Shown here piece after piece: positions 34,939 to 46,861 of a stretch of 64,000 nucleotides of DNA (its first letter is position 1; the number at the start of each line of letters is the position of its first letter). The notes under the pieces are model-generated. The model was given only the letters and a program-made list of their open reading frames with translations. It searched no databases and was not told the DNA's origin. The stretch comes from UBA6263 sp049305865 (lineage in GTDB: Bacteria; Patescibacteriota; Gracilibacteria; Absconditabacterales; Absconditicoccaceae): contig JBAQPP010000041.1 in NCBI GenBank assembly GCA_049305865.1, positions 1 through 64,000 on the forward strand. Direction: 5' to 3'. Made by a program: the position numbers and the translations under genes.

Positions 34939-36423
34939 ATGTTAATAGATCTTGTACAAAATTACGATCCAGAAAAAAAAGCATTCTTATCAGACATTCG
35001 AGAAAAAACTATATTACAGTTATCTACTCAACATGATCATAGGAAAATTTTTTCATTCTTAAATAAAACATGAATAGTAAATATAGACGAAAATGAAAAA
35101 TCAGTTTACGTATGAGTAGCAAATGAGTTTATCCTCAGTCAGGTAAAAAAATTTCTAGCTAAATGAATAAAAGAAGCCATACATACAGTTTACAATCCAC
35201 AATTTGACGTCAAATTTACTATATATACACCATTTAATAATTGAAGTGACTTATTGGTTAATTTAAAAAAATTACTCAATATAAAAGAAAGTGATTTATC
35301 AAATTCCCAAAAAATTCACGAAAATGTAAAACAAGAATTTAGCGAATATTTATGAATTTTATTTGATCCTAACTTCAGATTTGATAATTTTATAATATGA
35401 TGAAACAATAACTTTGCATTTTCTGCCGCTAAGGCAGTATCTGAAAATCCAGGTATAACATATAATCCTCTATTCCTTTATTGAAATGTAGGATTAGGAA
35501 AGACACATCTGATGCAAGCTATCTGAAATGACATCATTCAAAATTTTCCAAAAAAAGTTGTAGTATATCTACCATGTACAAAATTAATTGATGAAATAAT
35601 AGACGGTATCAAAAAAAATAAATTATGAAATCTTATGACAAAGTTTGATAACGTAGATGTATTGCTCATAGATGATGTACAGATACTTTCATGAAAAGAC
35701 AAAACACAAGAAATATTTTTCAATATATTCAATGATTTTCACAGCAAAAAAAAGCAGGTTATCCTAACTTCAGATCGTCCACCAAAAGAACTTGTACAGA
35801 TAGAGCCCAGACTCAAGAGTCGCTTTTGATTTGGCTTAGTGGCAGATATTCAAGCTCCAGATTTTGAGACTAGGATAGCAATACTGCAAGCAAAGCTTGA
35901 TATAAAACAGGAAGAAATTGACTTTGAATTATTGTCTACAATAGCAAAATATATCAAAACCAACGTAAGAGAACTCGAATGAGCATTGAATATTCTACTT
36001 ACAAGGAAAAAACTTTCTTGAAATGGAGAACTCACAGAGAACGACGTGTTAGCATGTCTCAAGACATTATGATACAATACTCAAGAGTGATTTACTCAAA
36101 CCAACGAAACCATAAATAATTCAAATACAAAAAATGTCCAAAATTTTGGTAAACTTGTAGAGATGGTTGCTCAATATTACAATATTTCAGTAAATGATAT
36201 CAAATCAGACTCTAGAAGGAAAGAAATCACAGTTGCTAGACAGATACTAATGATCATAGCAAAAAAATATTTCAATCGGACATTAGAAAAAATATGAGAT
36301 TATTTATGATGAAAACATCATGCCTCAGTAATTTATGCAATCAAAAATATAGAAAAAAAATTAAAATCTGATCAAGATATTTCACATGATTACAATGTTT
36401 TTGTAGATCGAATTGAGAAATAA
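34939..36423 (+). CDS. dnaA: chromosomal replication initiator DnaA
   Basis: 494 aa. DnaA binds origin boxes and melts DNA using ATP. The N-terminal domain is followed by LFDPNFRFDNFIIGGNN, the Walker A GNVGLGKTHLMQAIGN, Walker B VLLIDDVQIL and the arginine-finger region RLKSRFGFGLVADI. Domain IV has IKSDSRRKEITVARQILM and ends with GGKHHASVIYAIKNI, the DnaA signature helix. The usual neighbour dnaN is absent; a 95-aa gene follows instead. Confidence 0.96.
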
Positions 36424-36460
36424 AAAAATAATATAAAATTTTTTTATTTTTTATATAAAT

Positions 36461-36748
36461 ATGACAGATAAATTTCAAAACAATGCAAAATATTTAACAG
36501 AAATTATAAATAAGTATTGAAAAGAAATACCAAATGAAATTTCTCTAGCTCTAAAACAAATACTAGAACAAAAACTCATAGATATAAATTTTGAGGACGA
36601 TATGATTTCAAAAGAATCTCTAGATATAATCATACAAGATTATATGAGAAAAATAGCTCCCACACTTAAACAAGTTTCTAAACAAATCGCAGATATATTA
36701 ATGTCAAAAATGCAATCAGAATATGAAGAAATGAAGAAAAATAATTAA
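36461..36748 (+). CDS. hypothetical helical protein, 95 aa
   Basis: No family recognised. It is all-helical and acidic in feel (KQILEQKLIDINFEDDMI, KQVSKQIADILMSKM), with no cysteine, signal peptide or membrane segment. It begins 38 bases after dnaA, and its stop overlaps the stop of the convergent hydrolase gene. It may be a small DnaA-associated protein, but nothing beyond position says so. Confidence 0.65.
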
Positions 36749-37281
36749 AACCATTTTCTCTTCAAAAACTCCCCTACTAATTTTTTCAATAAATCCAAAT
36801 CTTCATAGTGATGAGTATTTCAAGGAACTTCTTGAAATTTAAATTTATCTGAAAATCAAGAAAACAAATCTAGCAATTCTTGGTAACTACAAACCGGATC
36901 ATTAGTTTTTTGTATAAAAAGCATTGGAGTTGTATTATTTTTCAACCGCTTCTCATAAGGAAATTCGTTATGGAAAATCATTCACATAGGAATACCTACA
37001 AAAATACAAGCCTTTGGTTTTAATCAGTTTTCATAAATAGTTTTTAATACAACAATCGCTCATGCCGACTTGGCAAATATTACATAATCATCAAACTTAT
37101 TTATTTTTTCAATAAAAACTTTTGATTCATATTCCAAATCCATATTGGGAATATCCTTGATCCAATGACCATAATATTGAATATACGTTTCATCAAAAAA
37201 TTCTGAAAGCTTCTCCTCCACTTCCTCTATCCAATCTTTGTTAGACTGCTTATTATTTCATGCAAGAAGAATAAGCTTCAT
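36745..37281 (-). CDS. small alpha/beta hydrolase
   Basis: 178 aa. The strand-turn-helix with the nucleophile is VIFAKSAGAIVVLKTI, matching G-x-S-x-G loosely (K-S-A-G). CIFVGIPMGM follows, an acidic loop is present (TNDPVCSYQE), and the likely catalytic histidine lies in VPGNTHHYED. The layout matches small serine hydrolases of the RBBP9 / YdeN or predicted esterase kind. Substrate unknown. It ends by overlapping the convergent dnaA-adjacent gene. Confidence 0.7.
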
Positions 37282-37369
37282 CTAAAAACTATTTTTAATG
37301 TTAAAATAATTAATTTTATATTTTAAATAATAATTCTTATATATTCAGTTACAGCTACAAATGACAGTA

Positions 37370-38353
37370 TTATAGCTTAAAACCTATCTTGCTATAAACT
37401 TCTTCAACTTTTTTGCTAGCAATCTCATTTACAATTTTCGCATTTTTTGCAAGTAAATCAGAAATTTCTTGATCAGAAATTTGATTATATTTTTCTTGAA
37501 TGGGCTTCAAAAAAGCTATGATCTTTTCATAAAGGTAATCTTTTACTTCTTTATAACTCAATCATCAAGCCTCATATCTATTTCTTATTTTAATGTTTTC
37601 TTCTTCATCCAAAAATAATTTCAATATCTTATAGACATTGCATTCATCAGGATTTTTGGGTTCTTCAACAGTCTGAGTATTTGTTGGAATCTGTTTTACT
37701 CTCTTAAGTACTGTTTTTTCATCATCAAGTAGCCCAATATAATTATTATAAGACTTACTCATCTTGCGTCAATCTATTCAAGGTACAATAGCTACTTCTT
37801 CTCTTATTGAAACATCGGGAATTTTAAATGTATCTCCATATTGATTATTAAATTTAATCGCCATATCTCTAGCATATTCTACATGTTGTTTTTGATCTTT
37901 TCAAACTGGCACGATATCTGTATCATAAATCAATATGTCTGCTGCCATCAGCAAAGGATAACAAAAAGTACCAGTACTTATTTCTCATGCTTTTCATTTT
38001 GCCAATGCATCTTTATAACCATGCATTCTCTCCATCGTTCACATAATAGTCAAACACGTAAACACCCACGCTAATTGAGCATGTCAAGGAACATCAGCTG
38101 GATTGTAAATCATAAATCTATTTAAATCTGCACCACAAGCAGCATAAAGTTTGAGTACATTTATACTATTTTCTCTAAGCTTTTGAGCATCGTGAAGTTG
38201 AGTAAAAGCATGCATATTTGCCAAAAACAAAAATATTTCTGCATCTTGGAATTTATCAGACAATTCAATAAATGGCTTTACTGCACCAAAATAATTTCAA
38301 ATATGAAGCTGATAATCAGTGGGTTTTAATCAGGTTAAAATTCTTTTTGTCAT
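37370..38353 (-). CDS. trpS: tryptophanyl-tRNA synthetase
   Basis: 327 aa, the bacterial size. Class I signatures are LHIGNYFGAV (HIGH motif) and GRKMSKSYNN (KMSKS). The N-terminal TGLKPTDYQLH and VGKDQKQHVEYARDMA regions, which bind Trp and ATP, match TrpRS. The protein must charge only the tRNA reading UGG here, because UGA is claimed by glycine. It is monocistronic. Confidence 0.95.
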
Positions 38354-38519
38354 ATTAAATAATGTATTTATAAAACAGTTATGTATTAAGTTTTACAATA
38401 TATAATTCAAGAAATTTTTTATTAAACTTTTTCGTCTTATATTTAGTATAAATTTTCATATTGAAATGTAAACAACCTTATTTATAAACTAAAAATGCTT
38501 TAAATAATAAACTCTATAA

Positions 38520-40328
38520 ATGAATAAATCAATAAAAATCTGATTTTTAATTATTCTTGCATCCTGTAACTTGTATCTTTTATCTAACCAAGTTTCATGA
38601 CAAGAAATCATCATAGATCCAGTAACAAAAAAAATATACATTTCCGGTTGATTACTAGATAATACAAGTGAGAGTAATTTTCTTAATTCATATATAGATT
38701 CTCAAATAGATACTTGAAATTCAAATACATGAACACAAAACACATGAAATAACACTACCACAAATGAAATATATAGTACAAATTTAAGTTGAGCAAGTGA
38801 ATTTAATCTTGCATTATCCTGGATGTATGCTAATTGACTTACAAAATATAATAACGAAACAGAATACAGACCATATGACAACATTACTAGAGAAGAAACA
38901 GCAAAAGTAATAGCACAGGCTTATATAAAATTTTGATATAGTCAATTGGTAAAGAATAATAATTGTTCATTTTGAGATTCTAATATAATTAATCCTGAAT
39001 TAATTTCATATATATCAAATATATGTCAACGAGATGTAATGAAATGAATGAATAATAATTTCATGCCACAGAATAATCTTACTAAATGACAAATAATTAC
39101 AATTTTAATAAGAATGTTTGAACAGAAACTATCCAATGAGAATCAAAATCCCCGACGAAATGAATATTATTTAAAATGAAAAGCCATATGACTTACAAAA
39201 GAAACAAATATGAACAATATGGAAAACAATACTACAAGATATGAGGTAGCTATAATGATATTTAGACTAAAAAATATAATAGAAAACGATCAGCTAAAAG
39301 CAATAAGTTTGGATACTATAGGTAAAATACAAACCCAATATATACAGACATGAACAATTTTACCACCGACACAAGAAAATCTATGAGAAAATTTATCAAA
39401 TCTATTTGTATGAACCAATGTAACTAACGATCCGGAACTTACAGAAGCAGTTAGTTGGATGTACGATAACTGACTAACTCAATACAGTTCACCATCCACA
39501 TATAATGCATTTGGAAGTTTGACTAGAGATGCATCAGCAAAGATATTGGATAAGTTTTCAAACTTATTAAATTTATCAAATATCAATTCATGATATTTAC
39601 CAAACGAATGTAACTTTACAGATATATGATGACTAGACGAAATAATGAAATCATATATAGAAAATGTATGTAAAAAATGACTTATGAAATGATGAAATTG
39701 ATTATTCACACCTTGAGAAAACGTAACTAAAGCTCAATTCATAACATCACTTATCAGAATGTTTGAGTGAAAACCACTTGATGAAACCACATCACCACGA
39801 CGAAAAAATTATTTTGATAAAGCTATGGAATTATGAATAGTTTCAGCATCTGATGGTATAGGGTTTGATAATCCAATATCTAGATACGAAGTAGCACTAT
39901 TTATATACAGATTCAAAGTTAAATATCTTATTTTAAATAATCTAAACCAATCTAAGGTACAAGATGAAATCATAACAAGTGTGCCATGATCTATATCAAC
40001 ATGAGCAAACAATAAACCACAAGCAAATATTTACGTAGATACAAATATGATCAATAGTTCATCATTTAACATATGATATATAGAAATTTTAGGAACAAGA
40101 TATAAGATAGTAAAAAACACAACAGCGAAATATAATATTTGAGACAATAGCTTTGTATGGTACTGAGACATATTTGATTTAGAGTCTGACTCCAAAATAT
40201 GAACAACAAGTTTTATAGTCGGTAACTGATATCTTATAGAATGAACCGTAAGAATAAATGATAAATGAAACTATAAAATACAATGATTATCAAATACAAG
40301 CGCCTATTATCAACTCAATCAAATTTAA
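38520..40328 (+). CDS. secreted S-layer-homology (SLH) protein
   Basis: 602 aa with a signal peptide (IGFLIILASCNLYLLSNQVSG). Two copies of SLH-like blocks occur: LALSWMYANGLTKY with YRPYDNITREETAKVIAQAY, and AVSWMYDNGLTQY with YNAFGSLTRDASAKILDKF. Each is followed by a CxFxD...MKG segment and an LTKGQIITILIRMFE or VTKAQFITSLIRMFE unit. SLH domains hold proteins on secondary cell-wall polymers. The C-terminal 150 residues are a beta-rich domain. Probably an envelope or surface-layer protein. Paired CxF and CxxxxMKG cysteines could form disulfides. Confidence 0.82.
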
Positions 40329-40365
40329 AATAATATTCTAAGTTATTTTTAAACAAACTAATATT

Positions 40366-41301
40366 ATGGAAATAAAGAAAATCAATACAGAAAAATTATT
40401 AGATCTCAACAAACATCCTAGACCAAGTAATTTTGAAGAATTTATATGACAAGAACACATCAAGTGAGTACTCAAAACGGCTATACAAAGTGCTCAAAAA
40501 AGAGATAGTCATATGTGACATATATTATTTTCTTGACCTAGTTGATTTGGTAAAACAACAATAGCATATATCATATCTAAACAATGAAATATCTGAATAA
40601 AAGCAGTTACATGATACGCTATATCCAAACCATCAGAGATAGTCAGCATTTTAAATAGTTTAGAACAATGAGATATTTTATTTATAGACGAAATACATAG
40701 GTTAAAACCAAATATTGAAGAGGTACTATATATAGCAATGGAAGATTTTGTAATAGATATGGTCATGCCAGAGTGATGAAGTGTCAGGATACCTATCAAT
40801 CCTTTCACATTGATATGAGCAACAACCAAGTCTGAAAGTCTTAGTCAACCTATGAAAAATAGATTCATTTACAATTTCCATTTTATGGAATATTCCCCAG
40901 AAGAAAAAAAAACTCTCATAAAAAAATATCTAATCGAATACAAAATAAAATTTAACGATAACATACTATCTGAAATAAGTTCAAAAGTCGACGCTGTGCC
41001 TAGAGAAATTCATAATCTATGTATCAAAATTAGAGATTTTATCGTATCAAGGAATGAGAAAATACTGGATGAAAATATACGAAATCAATTTATATTACAT
41101 TCCAAGATCGATGACGGCGGTCTGACTCCCCTTCACAACAAATATTTAGAAATACTTCGCAAAGCAGACAGACCTATGTGAGTAAAAGCCATTGCAGTTC
41201 AACTAGGAATCAATGAAAAAGCAGTTGAAGAAGATGTAGAACCGTTACTATTGAAACTTGATAAAATAGAAAAGACAGCAGGATGAAGAATTTTAATTTA
41301 A
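40366..41301 (+). CDS. ruvB: Holliday junction helicase RuvB
   Basis: 311 aa. RuvB drives branch migration with RuvA. It shows RPSNFEEFIGQEHIKGVLK, Walker A FSGPSGFGKTTIAYI, Walker B ILFIDEIHRLKPNIEEVLY, the sensor IGATTKSESLSQPMKNRF and a C-terminal winged helix (LEILRKADRPMGVKAIA). Its TAA stop lies inside the first repeat of the downstream regulatory site, so the two overlap. Confidence 0.95.
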
Positions 41302-41328
41302 GGTTAATTTAAGGTTAATTAATATAAT
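41297..41328 (+). promoter_or_regulatory. 11-bp direct-repeat operator with -10 box, upstream of the b5 lipoprotein gene
   Basis: Two perfect 11-bp direct repeats TTTAAGGTTAA at 41297-41307 and 41308-41318 occupy the -35 position. A perfect TATAAT at 41323-41328 starts after four bases. This is the geometry of an OmpR/PhoB-type activator site. The same arrangement recurs at 43888 and 48089. Confidence 0.85.
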
Positions 41329-41363
41329 CAAAAATATATTTTATAATTTATAAATAATTAAAA

Positions 41364-41816
41364 ATGACGTATACTGTAACTAAAAAAACACTCCTATTGT
41401 GATCGCTATTACTATCTTCTTTAATATTTGCTTGATGTAGTACAAAGCAACCAATTGAGCAACAACCAATCCAACCGACACCTGTAGTTGAAGAAACACA
41501 AACTCCTACACCAGAAGTAGAAGCTCCAACAGTAGATACTCCAGTAGATACACAAACATCTACAACAACACAAACTGATAATCCATCTTATACATTACAA
41601 GACATTCAAAATCACAATACAAGAATAGATTGTCGGACGTCTATCAATGGTAAAGTTTATAATCTCAATACCGCTTTTGGTAAACATGAATGATGAGACG
41701 ACGCTTTGGCACTTCTATGTTGAATAGAGGGAACTGCAAAGTTTAACACACAACATTGAACAAACGAAAAATCTAAATCTCGATTAAACACACTACAAAT
41801 TTGAACTTTAAAATAG
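41364..41816 (+). CDS. lipoprotein with a cytochrome b5-like heme-binding domain
   Basis: 150 aa. A lipoprotein signal ends LIFAGC (acylated C25). A Pro/Thr/Glu-rich linker follows. The C-terminal 65 residues fit a small cytochrome b5 fold: LQDIQNHNTRIDCRTSINGK, then VYNLNTAFGKHEGGDDALAL with the HxGG heme ligand (normally HPGG), LLCGIEGTAKF and NTQHG with the second histidine. It would be a heme electron carrier tethered outside the membrane. Its promoter carries the operator, and it is followed by the sensor kinase 16 bases on. Confidence 0.78.
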
Positions 41817-41832
41817 TAAATAATAAATTTTA

Positions 41833-43089
41833 ATGTTTATACCAAGGTTTAAAGATCTCAAAACATCGACACAAATAAGCATCAAATTTACATTGTTCAC
41901 GGTGTCTTTGGTGTTACTTTTTGGTGTAGTTGCAAATATTACTTTTTTCAATAATCGATATTCAAAAGAAGCAATGATGGTTAAAGTATGACCACCTCCG
42001 ACTATGTGAAATGCATGAATTAAAATAATTTTATGAAAAAATAGATGACCAAATACAGAAATTTTCGATATCAATAGTAACGAATGAAAAGCTATATTAA
42101 TGTCCAAAAAACGAAAATCTATTATAGAAATAGAAGATTATTATTTTATTTATAAAATATTTGACAATAAGGTGTATGTCACAAACATTACTCCACACAT
42201 AAATATACAAAAGAATTTAATTTTTACTAGTATATATCTCACATTAATATTTTGAATTATATCATATATAATATCTATAGTTTTCGTAGAAACAGCACTA
42301 AAAAAATTAAATAAATTATTACATTTTTTAGAATCAGTTAATATAGATAATTTACATAATAAAATAGATATATCCTGACATCCTATGGATGAAATAAATA
42401 GATTAAGTTTAAAATTCAATGAAACACTTGAAAAAATAAACAAACAAACATTAAGTCTAAAGGATTTTGTATCCAACGCTTCTCACGAGTTAAAAACTCC
42501 CTTAATGGCAATAAGCACAGAAATAGATTACGTAAAAAAATCTAAAAAATATATAGACTGATTAAATAATATAAAAGACCAATTACAAAACATGAACAGC
42601 ATATTGGAGACCTTGACTACAATAAGTAAAATAGAATCCACACAGAATCTTGAATTTAAGGAAACAAACATAAGTAAATTAACTCACACAACAATTGATA
42701 CTTTGCAAAAATTATATTTACACAAACAAATAATAATAAAATCTAAAATATCAGCAAATATAATCAAATCTGTCCATCCACAAAGTTTCAATATTATTAT
42801 CAAAAATTTATTGGACAATGCATTTAAATTTACACCTAAAGAGTGAAAAATTGAAATCAATTTAGATAAAGATAAAATTGAAATAAAGGATTCCTGAATA
42901 TGAATAGCAGAAAATAATTTAGACAAAGTATGGGAAAGATTTTGGCAAGTAGACAGTAGTAAAACAGATACAAAAAGTTTCTGATTATGACTTTATCTTA
43001 CAAAAATTCTCGTTCAAAAACATTGACGACAAATATATATAAAAAGTGAAATCAAAAAAGGAACCACTTTTACTATAAAATTTTCATAA
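41833..43089 (+). CDS. sensor histidine kinase
   Basis: 418 aa. It has two membrane helices (about 17-39 and 130-155) around a roughly 90-residue outer sensor domain, with MVKVGPPPTMGNAGIKIIL. HAMP-like residues follow. The phosphate acceptor is H218 in SNASHELKTPLMAI. The ATPase domain has NLLDNAFKFTPKEG (N box), KDSGIGIAENN (G1) and SFGLGLYLTKILVQKHG (G2). It should phosphorylate the regulator encoded 122 bases downstream. The signal is not visible; the Pro/Met motif and Met-rich target protein make metal or envelope stress worth testing. Confidence 0.92.
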
Positions 43090-43143
43090 AATAAGACGCA
43101 AAAAACAATTTCTCGTTGTAACGTCGTTTTTATCCAGCATAGC

Positions 43144-43170
43144 TCTTGTCCTAAACGAAGTCTTGGGAGA
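43144..43170. repeat. degenerate GTCCT-type dispersed repeat
   Basis: CTTGTCCTAAACGAAGTCTT resembles the widespread element of the form CTTGTCCTGAGCGAAGTCGA. It lies in the 122-base gap between the kinase and regulator genes. A nearby GGAATTTCTAATTCC hairpin is also present. Confidence 0.4.
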
Positions 43171-43211
43171 ATTGGAATTTCTAATTCCTATGTGATAATT
43201 TAAAACATCAA

Positions 43212-43862
43212 ATGAATATATTATTGGTCGAAGACCACAAAGTTATAGCAAATAATATTAAAAAATACCTAGAACTAGAATGAAATAATGTTTTAGTAGT
43301 AGAAAATTGACTATATGCTCTTGAAGTAGTTAAACATCAGATTTTTGATATAATTTTACTTGATATTATGCTTCCATGACTTGATGGAATATCAATATGT
43401 AAAAAAATTAGAGAATCTCAAAATAACACTCCAATAATTATGACAACATCAAAATGAGAACTAGAAGATAAATTAGAATGATTTGATTATTGAGCTGACG
43501 ACTATATGGTTAAGCCATTTGAGCTTAAAGAACTTTCTGCAAGGATCAATGCTATAAGCAAAAGAGTCGCTACAAAAGATGTAATAGATTACAAATACAT
43601 ACGCTTAGATAAAGATCAGAAAAAAGTATTTAAAAAGAATAAAGAAATCAAATTTACTATAAAAGAATTTATGATTCTTCAATTACTTCTTGAGAATATA
43701 TGAAGAGGCATATCTAGAACTACTATAGTAGAAGAAATATGGGGTAGTGAAAGCATTTTTGATGAAGATTCAAAACTAGATGTATATATATCAAATATAA
43801 GAAAAAAATTAGGGAAGACGCTCATTGAAACAATAAAATGATTTTGATATAAGATATGATAA
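43212..43862 (+). CDS. OmpR/PhoB-family response regulator
   Basis: 216 aa. The receiver domain has VEDH near the start, the phosphorylated D51 in IILLDIMLPGLDG, a Thr/Ser in IIMTTSKGE and the lysine in YMVKPFELKEL. The C-terminal winged helix (FTIKEFMILQLLLE, SKLDVYISNIRKKLGK, IKGFGYKIG) is typical of OmpR/PhoB. Such regulators bind 11-bp direct repeats, exactly what is found at three promoters in this stretch. Two of these flank its own two-component pair. Confidence 0.95.
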
Positions 43863-43887
43863 TTTTTTTAATTTCCACTAATTATTA

Positions 43888-43919
43888 TTTAAGGTTAATT
43901 TAAGGTATATAGATATAAG
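43888..43919 (+). promoter_or_regulatory. second direct-repeat operator with -10 box, upstream of the exporter operon
   Basis: TTTAAGGTTAA at 43888-43898 and TTTAAGGTATA at 43899-43909, then TATAAG at 43914-43919 after four bases. The spacing is identical to 41297, and the first repeat is the same in all 11 bases. Confidence 0.82.
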
Positions 43920-43967
43920 TAACAAAAAAATGTTATATATTATACATATTTACATATATTTATTTAA

Positions 43968-44264
43968 ATGAAACAAAAAATCTTTTCGTTGACTCTGGGT
44001 ATCCTAGCTGGCCTAGCCCTATTTTTTTTAGTATCAAGTTTTTTTGATGTAAATTCAAAAGTTACAAAAATCAAAAACAATAAATCCAACCAATCTACAG
44101 GCATAGTAAATTGATTAGATTGAAAATCGGAATCAATATTTGATTTATCCTGAAGTAAATGAAATTACACATGAAATATAGGTTCTTCAAAATCATGAAC
44201 AATTCATTTATCATGAAATAAACCATTGGAAATTAGAAAAGGGAATAGATTAAATACAAATTAA
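43968..44264 (+). CDS. small exported hypothetical protein, 98 aa
   Basis: A membrane-spanning N-terminus (LTLGILAGLALFFLVSSFF) precedes a Ser/Gly/Asn-rich, low-complexity tail with basic residues (NIGSSKSGTIHLSGNKPLE). It is either a single-pass anchor or a secreted peptide. It is the first gene after the second operator and stands 42 bases before the membrane-fusion gene, so it belongs to the same regulon. Unknown function. Confidence 0.65.
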
Positions 44265-44306
44265 CAATAATATTTTCTATAAAATATTTACTTAATCATA
44301 AATAAA

Positions 44307-46145
44307 ATGGTAATTAAAAAAATCCAAGAAGAATGAATAAAACACTACGAAAAATCCAAAATCTATGTGAAAAGCAATTTTATAAAAAGTTTTTTCGCAA
44401 TATGAATAATATTAGGATTAGGATTATGATATTATTTAAATTCATGATCATCAAATAGTGACTCAACAACTATAGAATATACTATAGATTTTTGAAATAT
44501 AACAAACAGCATCAAAGCATTTTGAAGTGCAGAAATTGTAGATGAGCAACAACTACGTTTTAATCAACAATGAGAAGTAACAGCTGTATACTTCAAAAAA
44601 TGAGATGAAGTAAAAAAATGAGATATCATAGCAGAACTTGATCAAGATTCAGTATTAAATGATATTTTACAAGCAGAAATAAATTTAGCAAACTCCAGAC
44701 TACAACTAGAAGAAACTCTTAAATGAAATAAAGAATCTCAAATATTACAAGCAGAGAATAACTTAGAACAGACAAAATTAAAGTTAAATATAGCAAAAGA
44801 AGAATATATAAATTTAATTGAAGATTTAAATAATTCATGATCCTTAAGTGACAAAGAAACAACGCTAAGAACTGCTCATTTAGATATTCAAAATTACATA
44901 ATAGAATGAGAAAAAATAATAAATCAACTTGATACTATTTTTGGAGTAACCATAGGTTACAAAAATTATAACGATAGTTATGAAATATATTTATGAGCAA
45001 AAAATTCTTCTTATAAAAATGAAACAGAAAGATTAATATTATTATCATATAATAACTTATGACAATTAAAAGATTATTACACAAGTTCATTATACACATG
45101 ATTAAATTATTCTTCATGAAATATAGAATGATTATTAATAGATTCACTAAATCTAGTACAAGATCTATATAAAACAATATATGAAGCAACAAATAACGCC
45201 TACAAAACATTGGAAAATAGTGTATCAAGTACATCATTTTCCCAAAACACAATAGATAGTTACAAAAATGAAACATCAAGCAATTCTAGTAAAACAAAAA
45301 GTTCAATATCAAACATACTCACAAGTATAAATAAAATAAATAATCTATCCACACAAGAAGATGATGAAATAACGATACAAAAAAAAGCAGACGAAGTAAC
45401 AAATCTACAAAAGACGATAATAATACAAGAAAAAACACTAGAAGACACAAAAGAATGAAATACACAGCAACAAATACAAATAGCAAAAAATGGCGTAAGA
45501 CAAAAAGAGCTAGCTCTAGAAAATACAAAAAAATGATTAGATAATCTTAAGATAGAAGCACCATTCGATTGAACCTTAAGAAAAATAGATTTTAAAAAAT
45601 GAGATAAAATAACGTCAGATGAAGAAAAATATGTATATCTAGAAAATCCTGATCTTGTAGAAATAAGTATTTTAATAGATCAAATAGATGTTGTTAATAT
45701 ATCACAATGAATGAGTGTAGAAGTAATATTAGACTCATATCCATGAGAAACATTCGAATGAGTCTTATGAGATATAGATTCTACACCTATAGTTACAAAT
45801 TGAGTAACTTCCTATACTGTCAAAGTAGCTATAAACAAATGAAAAAAAATAATTTATTCTGGTATGACAGCAACTGCTAAAATAATTATAGAAGACAAAC
45901 AAAATGTAATAGTAATACCAACCACTTTTATTCAATCGCAGTGAGATAGAAAATACGTACTAGATAAAAACAATAAAGAATTAGATATTATAGTTTGAGC
46001 AACTGACAATACTACCACAGAGATTATTTCTTGATTAGATAAAGGTACTATCATTATAAAAACTACTACTACAAAAAGCTCGTCATCTAGTTCTTCTAGT
46101 TCATTTGGGATGCCATGAATGTGATGATGAATGCGTCCAAATTAA
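44307..46145 (+). CDS. HlyD/MacA-type membrane-fusion protein
   Basis: 612 aa, much longer than usual MacA (about 370). One N-terminal membrane helix (SFFAIGIILGLGLGYYL) leads into the lipoyl-like start (EVTAVYFKKGDEVKKGDIIAELD). A long coiled-coil hairpin rich in Ser/Asn follows at about 120-400. Then the second half-motif appears (IEAPFDGTLRKIDFKKGDKI) and a beta-barrel. The C-terminus is a Ser-run then GMPGMGGGMRPN. It connects the ABC permease to the outside. No TolC-like gene is present, as expected for a cell without an outer membrane. Confidence 0.87.
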
Positions 46146-46167
46146 AATATTTAAATATCATTATATA

Positions 46168-46845
46168 ATGACAGTATTACTACAATTAAAAGACATAGTA
46201 AAAGATTATTTCTTATGAATGAATACAATCAATGTTCTCAAAGGAATAAATCTTGAAATAAAACAATGAGACTTTGTAAGTATCATGTGACATTCAGGTA
46301 GTTGAAAATCAACATTAATGAATATAATATGACTACTAGATTCTCCAACTCAATGAGAATATTTTTTTGAATGAAATAATGTTGCAAATCTAAACGATGA
46401 TCAACATGCAAAAATTCGTTGAGAAAGAATTGGATTTGTCTTCCAAACATATAATTTAATACCAAGAAAGTCAGCTTTAGAACAAGTCATGCTGCCATTA
46501 GCTTATCAAGGAGTCCCCAAAGCCGAAAGAATTGAAAGAGCACAAAAAGCATTAGAAAAAATATGACTTTGACATAGAATGAATAACAAACCAAATGAGC
46601 TATCTTGATGAGAACAACAAAGGGTATCTATAGCTAGAGCACTAGTAATCAATCCATCAATAATATTAGCCGACGAACCAACATGAGCTTTAGATACAAA
46701 AAGATGAGAGGAAATAATGGAACTTATTTCTCAAGTACATAAAGAATGAAAAACAATAGTTTTGATAACTCACGAGAGAGACATAGCAAGTTACGCCAAA
46801 ACTCATCTATTTTTAAAAGACGGCGAGTTTATAGATAAAATTTAG
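46168..46845 (+). CDS. MacB/LolD-type ABC transporter ATPase
   Basis: 225 aa. Walker A is MGHSGSGKSTLMNI, the Q-loop is FVFQTYNLIPR, the signature LSGGEQQRVSIARAL has both glycines written TGATGA, Walker B is ILADEPTGALDTK and the H-loop is LITHERD. The sequence is nearest to the MacB/LolD group, which pairs with FtsX-like permeases such as the one encoded next. Powers the exporter of this operon. Confidence 0.95.
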
Positions 46846-46861
46846 TTTACTGTATTTCATT

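Noticed and set aside
43184..43200. Terminator between kinase and regulator genes
   Set aside because: GGAATTTCTAATTCC can form a short hairpin, but no T-tract follows and the two genes are expected to be co-expressed.
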